Virus record (IMG/VR): IMGVR_UViG_3300020185_000175
Coordinates: 1-30,503 of that record
From: a virus
Direction: 5' to 3' (one strand)
Length of the DNA stretch: 30,503 nt
The notes beneath the pieces were generated by a model. It did not search any database, had not been told where the DNA came from, and was given only the letters and a program-made list of their open reading frames with translations. Shown piece by piece: positions 18,122-26,584 of this stretch (its first letter is position 1; each line of letters begins with the position of its first letter). The position numbers and the translations under genes were made by a program.

Positions 18122-20613
18122 CTATGTCTCCCACGTTGAGCTTACCTATCGCAGGTTGCTCTACGCTATCCGTGTTGTTGGTTACTTGCTGTCGTATGGT
18201 GTCAAAGAAGTTATCACTTGAATACATATCTATGAATACCTCTTTGGTTCTCTGAAGTAAAACATCTACATCAGATGCATGAGTGGCAAAGCTGTCATGC
18301 ACAGCTCCGAACGTGCCGTCCCATTCAGCTATCACAAGGGCCATGTGTGCTGCATCCATCGAGTGGATAAAGTTAGGGGATATACCAGACATAAAACCTC
18401 TTATATTAGGTCTATCTGTGGGCGTTTTCAGTACATGCTTTACATCCTTGCCATTCAATCTAGCTCTTGCCTTGAAGTCTACAGTTGTGAAGTTCTCATA
18501 GCGCGCAACGAAGCCTGATGGAGTTGTCCACTCTATCACGCTTTCACCGTTGCCGTATGTCAGTTCGTATGAGAAACTTTGAATAGCGATGGATGTATCA
18601 TTCAATTCTATCAACTCATCTTCAGACAGCAGCTTCTGACTTAACAATTCTCTGCGTCTAGCTTTCAACTCGTTGAACTCTTTGCGTGAACCACCGACTA
18701 ACTCGTGTTTTCCTATTTGAAATTGAGCTAGTTCCTGTAAGTAAGACATTGTCTGCAAAGGCCCTGGACACACAGCATCGATTGCCTTAACTAGTAGCAA
18801 AGCTAACTTGTCACAATCCTTACGAGTTATCCCGTACGCGTCAGTGAACTCTTCAGCTCGAACATCGAAGTACATGTTCTCTGCTATCTTACCGGCTCCT
18901 GCTGAGTAGGCTCTCGTCATGCTGCCTCTCTTACTGATGCCTTTTCTTATGTGTTTCATAGGCATTCTCTGAAGCAATGAAGACAGACGCTTATCAGTTG
19001 CTGCTAGCTCTATCAGCTTCTTTGCAGTTTGAACGTAGAAGTCTTTCTGAATCACTGTAGGAATCAGACCCACAAGTTCGCCAGTTAGAGTGTCTTTGCT
19101 TATAGCACCTAAGTGCTGCCACATTTATGTTCGAGCAAGGTCGTTAGGCTTACTCCGGTTCTTACAGTTGTCTCCATGCCATCTTGAGAAGGCCGATCCC
19201 TTGTTGTTCTCTATAAGGGACGTATGTCAACCATTGTTAGTAGGTTTGTAAGAACCTGCTGCATGTTACCATGCAGATCAGACTATATCATCACTCTAAC
19301 TAAAGAGTGCCTTGCGCTTCCACTCACTTGAGTGTACTTCCTTTCGGAATAGTCGTTGAACGTTCCTCTGTTAGGAGGCTTCGCTGCTGATTGCCCTCAA
19401 CTTAATGGTAGGGGTTCCCAGTCAATTCACAAGGTTTTATAACGGCTAGCAATTAACCGTTGTTCGAACCATCGATAGCTACAGGAAGTTGAGTTAACCC
19501 TGTCTCCTGCACAAATCTCCACTCATAGCAGCTCGCTAAGAACATGTAAGGCTTCTCAGCTCTCAGATCTAGCTCGCCTTGAAGGATCTTGTCCCAGTGG
19601 TTCATAGTCCAGTTCGCTCTATCGTTGAGTGTCATCTTGTCTACCGAGATGTCTTCCAAGCCCTCTTCTAAGAGGTGCGCGCGATAGTCTTGCTCACACC
19701 ACTCAGGAATATCATCAAGAGCGTAGTGTTGGTTGTAGCAGGCGGCGGTATGAACCGCTAACCAGAACTGGCCGGCATCGTCAATAGGCTTAGCGTCTGC
19801 AAATAGAAGCAAACCCTTTGCCATGTCACAACTTTGATAGTTTAAAAACGGCTCTGTGTTATAGATTCGTCCACGGTAGTCTGCTTCAAAAGTCTGATAG
19901 AACGAATCCCAATCTTTGAGGACTTCTGCCTTTGACTTTATAAACTTATACTCGATGACCTTGCTGCGCCGTCTCTGTTCTTTAGCATCATTCTCGTGAG
20001 GTTCAGACGGTGGAGCTACTATCTTATCAATGATCGCATGATTGATCGTCCAGCGTACATTCTGTAGCTTCTCTATCGCTACCACGTAAGGTGCGTCGGC
20101 ATCGTACAAGAAGTCATGCATTTTATGAGCGTTCTTAGTGACGGCTTGTGGCTCTTTGAAGCTGCCTAATATAGTTTCTTTCACTAACTCCAACGGTATA
20201 TCGGCAAGCTCTTCCCACTTCGGAGTTGCTTTGAGAATATAAGACTCATCACGCCGTGTTGGTGGAATGAGTTCAGCAAAGCCATGGTACACAAAGCCTT
20301 CGATAAACAGGTCACCAATTGTAAGCTGATGCTCTGTCTTCACAGGTTCTCGACTGATAAGTCTTGCGACCGCTTTACCTATCACCATTGATGTTGCCGT
20401 CAGTCCTGCTTCACCTGGAAGATAGTCGCTTGATGTTCGTGTGAATTGGGATTGAATAATCTGGAATGAAACTGCGACTAGCTTCTCCAACTTGTCTTCC
20501 CAACCGTGGTGAGTTTTAACGAGCACACCACCCCTGTTTGCCTTCTGGTTATTTAGATTAACGCGAGAGACTTTGCGGTTCAGGTACTCGATCACTTGAT
20601 TTATTGCATACAA
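18096..20613 (-). CDS. T7-type RNA polymerase, split by one group I intron (exons 20613-19456 and 19121-18096)
   Basis: The enzyme would transcribe the late phage genes. Joining the exons restores IDGSNNG|WQHLGAIS, the motif A region, and gives about 727 residues, shorter than T7 (883) mainly in the N-terminal domain. Residues from the chosen start: DYRGR (245-249), motif A D381, motif B R445, K450 and Y458 (KRGSMTRAY; T7 R627, K631, Y639), motif C D662 (AVHDSF), aromatic end KYFFC like the FAFA foot of T7. The start is probably TTG at 20613, 7 nt after AAGGGGA; another TTG at 20619 is too close to it and no ATG fits. It follows the primase-helicase in the same block. The two open halves could be mistaken for a pseudogene, but intron folding argues against that. 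Confidence 0.93.
19122..19455 (-). ncRNA. Group I intron in the RNA polymerase gene
   Basis: This 334-nt intron has no large open frame. On the minus strand the exon end AACGGT pairs with intron GCCGTT, giving P1 with the expected U.G at the splice site; exon 2 start TGGCAG pairs with TTGCTA just before it (P10). The core contains a P/Q region (TGAATTGACTGGGAA), GTTCAACGACTA (R) and GATATAGTCTGA (S), as in the T4 td type. The last base is G. It ends GAACATAAATG, as does the second nrdJ intron. Insertion is in the codon boundary just after DGSNNG, next to the catalytic Asp. Confidence 0.93.
19204..19226 (-). promoter_or_regulatory. Promoter-like site inside the RNA polymerase intron
   Basis: On the minus strand CGTCCCTTATAGAG (19222-19209) is identical over 14 nt to the plus-strand site at 29823-29836, followed by AAC. 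The predicted start would be 19211, within the intron, reading toward the second exon and the small gene at 18121. The same bases also form a hairpin (TCCCTT with AAGGGA, 19220-19198), so it could simply be a peripheral intron stem. Confidence 0.4.
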
Positions 20614-20646
20614 ATTCAAGTCCCCTTATAATTTATATTTGTGCAA

Positions 20647-20675
20647 GGCATAGCTCTTGTTATGAGAGCTACGCC
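20647..20675 (-). other. Strong hairpin between primase-helicase and RNA polymerase genes
   Basis: On the minus strand GGCGTAGCTCT pairs with AGAGCTATGCC (11 bp, one G.U) around loop CATAACA. No T-run follows, so it is unlikely to be a full terminator. An RNA processing or mRNA-protecting hairpin ahead of the polymerase gene is plausible. Confidence 0.5.
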
Positions 20676-20688
20676 ACTGTGTTAGTAG

Positions 20689-22305
20689 TTATAGATCGAC
20701 CGCTTCAAACTCCAATTCAACGGCGTCAGTCAGTCGAGTAGTACTTGGATCGTAGGTTGCTGCGCCTGCGTCACCAGTCCTGCCTGTGAAACGTGATTTG
20801 AGTACACGAAATTTAATTGTGTTCCGTGTTGTTTCATCTTCAGCAATTAAGTTACGAGCAAAAGCAATGATGTCGAACGAGATTTGTTTGATTGAACCAC
20901 TGCCTTTGATGTCGTCGATAGACGCAAGATGGCCTTCCTCGAACGATTTACCGTCTTGTGCTTTGCGCAAGTGAGATATTAGACCAAGCCATACGTTATG
21001 TCTCTTCACTACTTTGAGCAGGTCTGACATGATCTTATCGATCGCTTCGTTACCTGACAGACCTTTGCTTCCTTCAGATACAGCTATCGTTATGTGGTCT
21101 AGTACAAGATATTTGCAACCCATGAGGCACATGTACTCGATCTTATCAATCAGAGAGCTATCTCCCACTGAACCTTGGTGATCGAGCAGCACGAGCCGTT
21201 CATCACCGAACACTTTATCGAAGCCTGCTTTGAGATCCTTCTCGTCAAGTGGTGGAGGATCAGACACAGATTTCTTAAGTGACATAGAGATGAATTTCTC
21301 TGCTGTATCACCAATGCTTTCCTCGAGACTGATGAGGCCGATGCGGCTGTCAGTAGTGTCAAGTAAATCTAAAGCAATCTCTTTGATCACTGTTGACTTA
21401 CCTGAGCCAGTGCCACTCGTAAATAGAGTGATCTCGCCGTATCTCATGCCATCCAGTTTGTCGTTGAGACCTTGCAAGCACGATGGATATGGTATTGATT
21501 TGATCTCTTGACGAGATTTGAAGTGTTCCCACACAGCATCACCTGAAACGATGTCAGCAGGTGACCACTCTTTTGCATCCCATATCGCACGAAGAATAGA
21601 AGTCTTACCGTGCTTAAGATAAGACTCGTTAGCGTCTTTCTCTGGCAGTGTAGCAACGTATGCTTTGCCTGTCTTGATGATCTTAGCGATTGTGTCTGTT
21701 GCCTTTTCGCCAGCATCATCGTTATCCATCATCAGTATTACTTTTTCAAAGCCATTTATCCAGTCACGTTGCCGCAGCACAGCGTTAGTGTCGCTTGCAC
21801 TTGGAACACCTACGACAGGATAGATAACGCCTTTGTAGTCCTTGAATGCTTGTGCTACAGACATAACATCTATTTCACCTTCGCAGATTACTAACGTTCT
21901 GCCACCAGAAAACTTAGACTGACCGAACATTTCCACAGACTTGAAGTCACCGCTGACAGCAAACGATTTTGGTAGCCTGCGTTCTTTGTATGCGACTGTA
22001 ACTCCCTTCTTAGTGTATGGGTAATAGTGTGATTGTGGCTTACGGTTCTCATCGAATCCCATCTTGACGTCGAAGAAGTCGACTACCTCCTTAGTAATAC
22101 CACGACTACTAAGAGCGTGACCACTAAGATCGTGTATGTGGGTGAGGTTAGTAGCTGAAGTATAGGGGGTAGGTCCATAGTCTTTCATCTTATCTCTTTC
22201 TAGTTTAGGTTGAACTGTTCTCGAACATGAGAAGCAGTGGGTGTGTCCATCTTCGTATAAGTGGTTTGCGTCTGAGCTTCCACAACTATCGCAGGGGACT
22301 TTCAT
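20689..22305 (-). CDS. DNA primase-helicase, T7 gp4-like
   Basis: The 538-residue protein couples primer synthesis to fork unwinding. In order it has a zinc-binding domain (C5, C8, C24, C27), a TOPRIM primase domain with E142 (CEGEID) and the metal-binding D194-x-D196 (MMDNDD), and a DnaB/RecA-type helicase domain with Walker A GTGSGKST (298-305) and Walker B-like YLVLDHIT, ending in an acidic tail (ELEFEAVDL) similar in character to the T7 gp4 tail that contacts DNA polymerase. It is a little shorter than T7 gp4 (566). Its start codon overlaps the stop of the GIY-YIG gene (ATGA). It is a complete enzyme with no frameshift. Confidence 0.96.
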   Translation of the reverse strand: MKVPCDSCGSSDANHLYEDGHTHCFSCSRTVQPKLERDKMKDYGPTPYTSATNLTHIHDLSGHALSSRGITKEVVDFFDVKMGFDENRKPQSHYYPYTKKGVTVAYKERRLPKSFAVSGDFKSVEMFGQSKFSGGRTLVICEGEIDVMSVAQAFKDYKGVIYPVVGVPSASDTNAVLRQRDWINGFEKVILMMDNDDAGEKATDTIAKIIKTGKAYVATLPEKDANESYLKHGKTSILRAIWDAKEWSPADIVSGDAVWEHFKSRQEIKSIPYPSCLQGLNDKLDGMRYGEITLFTSGTGSGKSTVIKEIALDLLDTTDSRIGLISLEESIGDTAEKFISMSLKKSVSDPPPLDEKDLKAGFDKVFGDERLVLLDHQGSVGDSSLIDKIEYMCLMGCKYLVLDHITIAVSEGSKGLSGNEAIDKIMSDLLKVVKRHNVWLGLISHLRKAQDGKSFEEGHLASIDDIKGSGSIKQISFDIIAFARNLIAEDETTRNTIKFRVLKSRFTGRTGDAGAATYDPSTTRLTDAVELEFEAVDL

Positions 22306-22796
22306 TCGTACTCTCTTTCTTCCTTAAGTTGGATGTTGTTTACTTGGTTTGTCCAGTGGTCGTCACCTATCATGTAGGATCTATCACTCGGCGGTATGAA
22401 CTTAATAGCTCCTATCTGCTTGTTGTAGAAGCGTGGAGTTACGTTATCACTGAGTTTGTCAGTCAGTACATTGAGCTTGTGTTGTAAGTTACACTCTACG
22501 TATGTGAGCCAGCCTTTTGTTTCACAGTTTATGATCATTACAAATTCAAAGTTTGCTTTGCCATGTTCTTCAAACGCTTCGTTCAGCCATCTGCTCGATC
22601 CGGTGTAGAACTCCCACTTGTTAGGAGTTTTAAACTTCTTTCTTCGAGTTTTACCAGGAACAATCTTCGATCGCTCTGACCAATATGCCTTTTTCCCTAC
22701 GTATAACTGTTCGGTTACCGTATTGCGAACCAAGTATATGAACCCGTGATTCTTATCTGGATCAGGAGCTATTCCCTTCCAATGATGATTGCTCAT
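22302..22796 (-). CDS. GIY-YIG family endonuclease (free-standing)
   Basis: 164 residues. Residues ~18-36 (GFIYLVRNTVTEQLYVGKK) form the GIY-YIG signature, with YVG for YIG. They are followed by conserved patterns of the phage form of the family: a basic stretch with R/K (SERSKIV, KTRRKK), WEFYTGSSRWLNEAFEEHG, and WLTYVECNLQ, whose Glu fits the metal-binding Glu. The gene overlaps the exonuclease gene by 35 nt and the primase-helicase gene by 4 nt, so it is inserted into the replication operon with tight coupling. It may be a homing or Seg-like endonuclease; it could act in trans on intron-free alleles of this phage's introns, which lack their own endonucleases. That link is a hypothesis. Confidence 0.8.
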   Translation of the reverse strand: MSNHHWKGIAPDPDKNHGFIYLVRNTVTEQLYVGKKAYWSERSKIVPGKTRRKKFKTPNKWEFYTGSSRWLNEAFEEHGKANFEFVMIINCETKGWLTYVECNLQHKLNVLTDKLSDNVTPRFYNKQIGAIKFIPPSDRSYMIGDDHWTNQVNNIQLKEEREYE

Positions 22797-23511
22797 TTCT
22801 TACAGCCTCACGTTGTTTGAACTTATCTCTGACTTCTTCGTACTCATCCCAGCTCTTCAACATTCTCAACAACGTGTAGTTTGTGTCAAGGTTGGATGCT
22901 TTGTGAGCACGATACGCAGCGCGCACACGACTCCAACGACGTTTCATCGGCACGTCTTTCAGTATCATAGCAGCTTTCTTAGGGCCAACGCCTTTAATAC
23001 CTTTGATGTTGTCTGCCGTGTCACCAACTAAGCATTGAAGCATCAGTAGTAGATTGGCTTCGTCTTCATCGATGTGTCGTGGTGGCTCTTTCTTAACAAA
23101 GTTGTAGTGCCAGCCTGGAATCTGCAGTAGATCTTTATCGATAGCTACAATGATTGGCTCTCTACCAGAGTCCATCATCTCGTAAGCCCAGATACTGACT
23201 AGATCGTCTGCTTCCATGTCGTCTGCTTCGATTGCATTGTACTCTTTGATCATGTGCTGACGGCCATACTCGACCGCAGCTTTGATCTTAGGGTCCAACG
23301 ACTTGCGCTGCCCTTTGTACGATGAATCTACATTGTTTCTGAAGTTACCGTTGCCTTTCACTGCACACAGATAATCATTCACTCCACAGTTTCTTTTGAT
23401 TTCGTTCATAGTGTATTTGATACCCTTGCGAATATCTTTCTGACGCTGAGTGCTGCACGCTATACGGAAGTACAAACTATCTGCGTCGATCAGTAGTATA
23501 TCTTGAAACAT
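22762..23511 (-). CDS. 5'-3' exonuclease, T7 gp6/FEN family
   Basis: This 249-residue protein has the metal-ligand pattern of the 5'-nuclease family: LLIDADSLYFRIA (D9, D11), EADDMEADDLVSIWA, VAIDKDLLQ, and LVGDTADNIKGIKGVGPKKA, the helix-3-turn-helix DNA-binding motif. It would remove RNA primers and degrade host DNA from 5' ends, as T7 gp6 does. The ATG has an AAAGGAAA ribosome binding site. It is located between the zinc protein downstream of DNA polymerase and the GIY-YIG gene, the expected region in a T7-type replication block. Full length for the family (T7 gp6 is 300). Confidence 0.93.
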   Translation of the reverse strand: MFQDILLIDADSLYFRIACSTQRQKDIRKGIKYTMNEIKRNCGVNDYLCAVKGNGNFRNNVDSSYKGQRKSLDPKIKAAVEYGRQHMIKEYNAIEADDMEADDLVSIWAYEMMDSGREPIIVAIDKDLLQIPGWHYNFVKKEPPRHIDEDEANLLLMLQCLVGDTADNIKGIKGVGPKKAAMILKDVPMKRRWSRVRAAYRAHKASNLDTNYTLLRMLKSWDEYEEVRDKFKQREAVRNEQSSLEGNSS

Positions 23512-23523
23512 TATGTTTCCTTT

Positions 23524-23811
23524 CTAATCGTATTTCTTAGAGTAGTGGTCTGCGTGGTACTTTCGTTCTTTAGTTCCTGCAAACCCCTTGATGTTTAAAT
23601 GGGTGGCGAGTCGATCACCAAACTGAGAAAAGTCAGTGTTCTCTTGTTCTATTTTACGAAAACATAGCTTGCAAATAGGTTGCACTTTGTTTTTAATAGT
23701 GAACTTGTATTCCGGTTCACCACAAATCTCGCAAGGTGTAGAGTCTTGCCGCAGTTTGCTTCTATGTTTCCACGCTGACTTCTTCTTTGCGCGTTCTAGA
23801 TCCCAATCCAT
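23524..23811 (-). CDS. Small zinc-finger-like protein, unknown function
   Basis: The 95-residue basic protein has CEICG and CKLCF pairs (positions ~27-30 and ~46-49), which fit a four-cysteine zinc ribbon, and a charged N-terminal helix (MDWDLERAKKKSAWKHRSK). The ATG has AGGAG 10 nt upstream. It lies between DNA polymerase and exonuclease. Endonuclease VII-like nucleases also have two CxxC pairs, but the DHDH active-site signature is not seen, so this cannot be called a nuclease. DNA or RNA binding is likely. Confidence 0.7.
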   Translation of the reverse strand: MDWDLERAKKKSAWKHRSKLRQDSTPCEICGEPEYKFTIKNKVQPICKLCFRKIEQENTDFSQFGDRLATHLNIKGFAGTKERKYHADHYSKKYD

Positions 23812-23859
23812 TAGTAGTCAACTCCTCATGTTGCTTAATCGAGGGTTTGTGGCCTCTGG

Positions 23860-25686
23860 TCAGTGAACTTCGGAGTAGTTGTTCCCGAAAGATGGGTCAC
23901 CGCCTCCCATACATGCAACTCCGAACCATTTAGGAGCTTCAGCGAACGATTCTTTTAGGATCTGGCCTACACGGACTGCATCATCAGGATGAGCGGCCCA
24001 AGCTGACTCGTCATGGTACATTAGACGTGGCTCTGCTCGCAAGCCTTCTTCTTTTATCTTATGCATCTGGTAAGACACTGCTGCTTTGCATGTGATTGCC
24101 TCAGCTGATTGAAGAAGATAGTTAAGTGCTTGGTGGTCTGATGGAATGAATACAGTTCTACCGTCTAAGCCAGGAACTTTACCTTCACCTGATGAGAACT
24201 TAGTGCGCTTCCATAGCTTTGTGAGCTTGTCTTTCAACTCTTGTAAGCCTTTGATGCCTTTAGCAAAGTCGACTCGAGATTTAGCACCGACCGAAGCGTT
24301 TGCTTTACCAGTCAGTACTTGACCTAGCTTCGCATCACCAGCTCCGAAGAGGTACGCATACAAATAAGACTTCGCAACAGGACGGGAAGAGCCTAGAGCG
24401 TCAGCGTTACGTTGGTGCTGATCGCCAAATATAACTTCCTCAGTGAAGGCTTCATTACGCACGTAGTGGCACAGACCTCGCAGCTGGTTACCACTTGAAT
24501 CAGCTCCCACAATTATGGTGCCTTCATCTGCGATGAGCAACTCACGTATTTCTCTACCCCACTCTGCGTTCACGGCAGGCAAGTTAACAATGACTTCGTG
24601 ACGAGCACGGAATGTTGGTGTGCCACATGTCCACATGTTACCGTGAAGGCGTCCATCAACAAGCTTGTCTACCCAACCTTCGATGACCGCTTTCCTGGAC
24701 CTAAGGGTGTAGTACTCGTCGATGAGCTTACCGTCTTCGCCGAACGCTGTAAGGGAGGTACTCGTAAGCTTTGGGCCTGTCGTGACCCACTCAAATCCGA
24801 TTTTCTTTCTCTGGTATTCGTCTGGTTTCCAACCGTTTTCGAGAAGCCATTCTTTAACGAGCTCTGTTGATCCCAAATCGATCTGTTCTTCTCGCGTTCT
24901 TTGGAAGGTTTCTTCAGGTTGAATAAGGTGAGTATCGCTTGGCTTAACTTCATGCCCGAAGTACTCCGTTAATTGATTGACGGTGTGATGATTGAAGTCA
25001 CCGTTCTTTTTGTACTTAGGATTGCGTGGCTCTTTATCAATGTATACAGTTTTCATACCGAGCTTCGGCTCTAGGGTTGCCTTGATAGTCTGCATACGAT
25101 CGTGCATGCGTTCAAGGGTTGCCGTTGCTTTCTCTGAGTCAAAGTTCCAGCCCTTCTTTCGTACTACCGCATTGAAGATAGCTACGTCGTGCTCGACTTG
25201 TAGCCCGCGTTTTATCTTTGGGTTGCGCTCATAAATCGCTGCATATTCTTTGAGCAGTTCATTGTAGACCGCTACGTTTACCATGACGTCTTGCACACAG
25301 TACCTCAGCATTTCACGGCTATACTTATCCCACTCGTTGAAAGTTATCTTTGAGTTACCTAAGTGCTCACCCCAACCGGCTAAACCGTGGCGGTGGGTTC
25401 GCTTGTAGCTGAGTACTTGAGACATCACAAACGTATCGTGGCATCGGTTGTTGTTCAGATCGACATCGTAGAGATCGTTGATCACGCGGTTATCGAATCC
25501 GATTATGTTATGGCCGATCAATAGTTCAGCGTTTTTGAGAAGACGTACACCATCTTCAATAGATCCGTGAAGGTTATCATGGTCTGAGAATTTGTACGTC
25601 ACTTTAGTGTCGATGTTGTATGCAACGATACACCAGATTACACTGGGATCTAATCCGTCACACTCTAAATCATAAACGAGTTTCAT
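23860..25686 (-). CDS. DNA polymerase, family A, T7 gp5-like, with 3'-5' exonuclease
   Basis: 608 residues (T7 gp5 is 704). Exonuclease motifs: YDLECDGLD (D6, E8), GHNIIGFD (D65) and YCVQD (Y129, D133). Polymerase motifs: A GADSSGNQLRGL (D396), B AKSYLYAYLFGAG (K439, Y443, F447), C MYHDE (H558, D559, E560). Two residues differ from the usual family A pattern. The motif A position of E. coli E710 and T7 E480, the ribose steric gate, is Gln (Q401), and the position of E. coli Y766 and T7 Y530 is Phe (F447). The helix bearing Y443 has Tyr where E. coli has F762. It is complete and likely processive with a host factor, though the thioredoxin-binding loop was not located. No intron is present. Confidence 0.96.
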   Translation of the reverse strand: MKLVYDLECDGLDPSVIWCIVAYNIDTKVTYKFSDHDNLHGSIEDGVRLLKNAELLIGHNIIGFDNRVINDLYDVDLNNNRCHDTFVMSQVLSYKRTHRHGLAGWGEHLGNSKITFNEWDKYSREMLRYCVQDVMVNVAVYNELLKEYAAIYERNPKIKRGLQVEHDVAIFNAVVRKKGWNFDSEKATATLERMHDRMQTIKATLEPKLGMKTVYIDKEPRNPKYKKNGDFNHHTVNQLTEYFGHEVKPSDTHLIQPEETFQRTREEQIDLGSTELVKEWLLENGWKPDEYQRKKIGFEWVTTGPKLTSTSLTAFGEDGKLIDEYYTLRSRKAVIEGWVDKLVDGRLHGNMWTCGTPTFRARHEVIVNLPAVNAEWGREIRELLIADEGTIIVGADSSGNQLRGLCHYVRNEAFTEEVIFGDQHQRNADALGSSRPVAKSYLYAYLFGAGDAKLGQVLTGKANASVGAKSRVDFAKGIKGLQELKDKLTKLWKRTKFSSGEGKVPGLDGRTVFIPSDHQALNYLLQSAEAITCKAAVSYQMHKIKEEGLRAEPRLMYHDESAWAAHPDDAVRVGQILKESFAEAPKWFGVACMGGGDPSFGNNYSEVH

Positions 25687-25713
25687 CTTATTTCTTTCTA
25701 TGTTTGCGTTACA

Positions 25714-26178
25714 TTATTGATTACTGAGTCCTGACCGTATGTCTACGTAGTGGCCACCAGCTTGCTTGTACGAGGCTTTGATGTTGTCTGCAACTTGGTC
25801 ATATGTCATAGCGCCTACAAATTGCACAGTGACTTCATCACCAGGTTCTAGTGGTCGCTTCGGACGTTCAACCCACTCATAAAAGTGGTACTCGTCGATA
25901 ATCTTTCGTTGCCGAATGATGTTCACAATGCGGCGAGGGCTTATGTTCCAGTACTTTTGAACAAACTTTAGATCTACGTTCTTGCCGTCGATCACAGCAT
26001 CAGTTTCCCAACCTTCAGCAGCACTCCACTCACCGTTAGCAATGAATGTGTGCTCGACTATTTCACAGTCTAAGTCCATCCAGAACTTTCTATCGGTTCG
26101 ACCAGTTTGGTTATACAGTTTTGAGTTAGCTGCTCGTTGTTCAATGAACTCATCAGTTACTTTAATGGTAATTTCCAC
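25714..26178 (-). CDS. Unknown protein, possibly PD-(D/E)XK nuclease-like
   Basis: The likely start is GTG at 26178 (GAAAGGA 5 nt upstream, 1 nt after the stop of the preceding gene), giving 154 residues; an in-frame ATG at 26208 has a poorer site. The middle contains AAEGWETDAVIDGKNVDLKFV, where D and a DLK step of strand-loop-strand type resemble the active site of PD-(D/E)XK nucleases (D...D-x-K). This is a weak likeness, and residues typical of T7 endonuclease I were not found. It sits just before DNA polymerase, a location that often holds a recombination nuclease. The C-terminal part is basic and ends in DIRSGLSNQ. Confidence 0.65.
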   Translation of the reverse strand: MEITIKVTDEFIEQRAANSKLYNQTGRTDRKFWMDLDCEIVEHTFIANGEWSAAEGWETDAVIDGKNVDLKFVQKYWNISPRRIVNIIRQRKIIDEYHFYEWVERPKRPLEPGDEVTVQFVGAMTYDQVADNIKASYKQAGGHYVDIRSGLSNQ

Positions 26179-26179
26179 G

Positions 26180-26407
26180 TTAATTCCTTTCAGATTCTTT
26201 GTAATCATAACTCATCTCGAGATACTCGACGAGTTCCTTCATGGATTCGCTGTACGTGTCAAGTGATGATTGTTTTCTACGGTCTAGTGAGTTGCGCATC
26301 TTGTTTATTGCATTCAGTTGTTTCTCGTTATCGGTAAACTTAGAACGCCATCTTGTTTCTATCAGCGCGTAACGATCTTCTAGATCCTTCAGCTCCTTAT
26401 CGTTCAT
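26180..26407 (-). CDS. Small coiled-coil protein, unknown function
   Basis: A 75-residue, strongly charged, probably all-helical protein (MNDKELKDLEDRYALIETRW...). It has GAAAGGA 7 nt before the ATG and ends 1 nt before the following GTG start, which supports real translation. It is the first gene after the nrdJ exon and the regulatory-looking gap at 26408-26584. No family was recognised. Confidence 0.6.
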   Translation of the reverse strand: MNDKELKDLEDRYALIETRWRSKFTDNEKQLNAINKMRNSLDRRKQSSLDTYSESMKELVEYLEMSYDYKESERN

Positions 26408-26584
26408 TGATAATCCTTTCTACTTTAAGGAAGCTCACTCTTAGGCGAGTGACCTCTTTATAGCGCACGCTCGCAAGAGCGGGCGTTAGAGCGGTGTTAA
26501 GCGCTTTACTGTAGCTTAGCCCAATTATATAGGATATGGCTCTCAGAAGCGATCTCTCGGCCTCTAAGAGCCATTAGCGAGTAA
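26408..26584. other. Non-coding gap downstream of nrdJ with several hairpins
   Basis: No gene is seen. On the minus strand it holds GGCTCT paired with AGAGCC (26537-26572), a GC-rich hairpin at 26463-26487 that is repeated exactly at 29888-29912, and CTCACTC/GAGTGAG (about 26432-26452). None has a clear T-run, so a full terminator after nrdJ is not supported. Confidence 0.6.
26463..26487. repeat. 25-bp hairpin repeat, copy 1
   Basis: This copy is identical over 25 bp to 29888-29912. Its 9-bp stem (CGCACGCTC with GAGCGGGCG) has one A-G mismatch and closes on a GCAA loop of GNRA type on the plus strand. On the minus strand it is 56 nt before the start at 26407. Confidence 0.85.

Noticed and set aside
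18096-20619. RNA polymerase gene interrupted by frameshift or decay
   Set aside because: The two parts join exactly at a group I intron with good P1, P10 and core motifs, so it is an intron, not a pseudogene.
26463-26487. Intrinsic terminator
   Set aside because: The GC-rich hairpin has no following T-run on either strand here, so it is kept as a repeat of unknown role.
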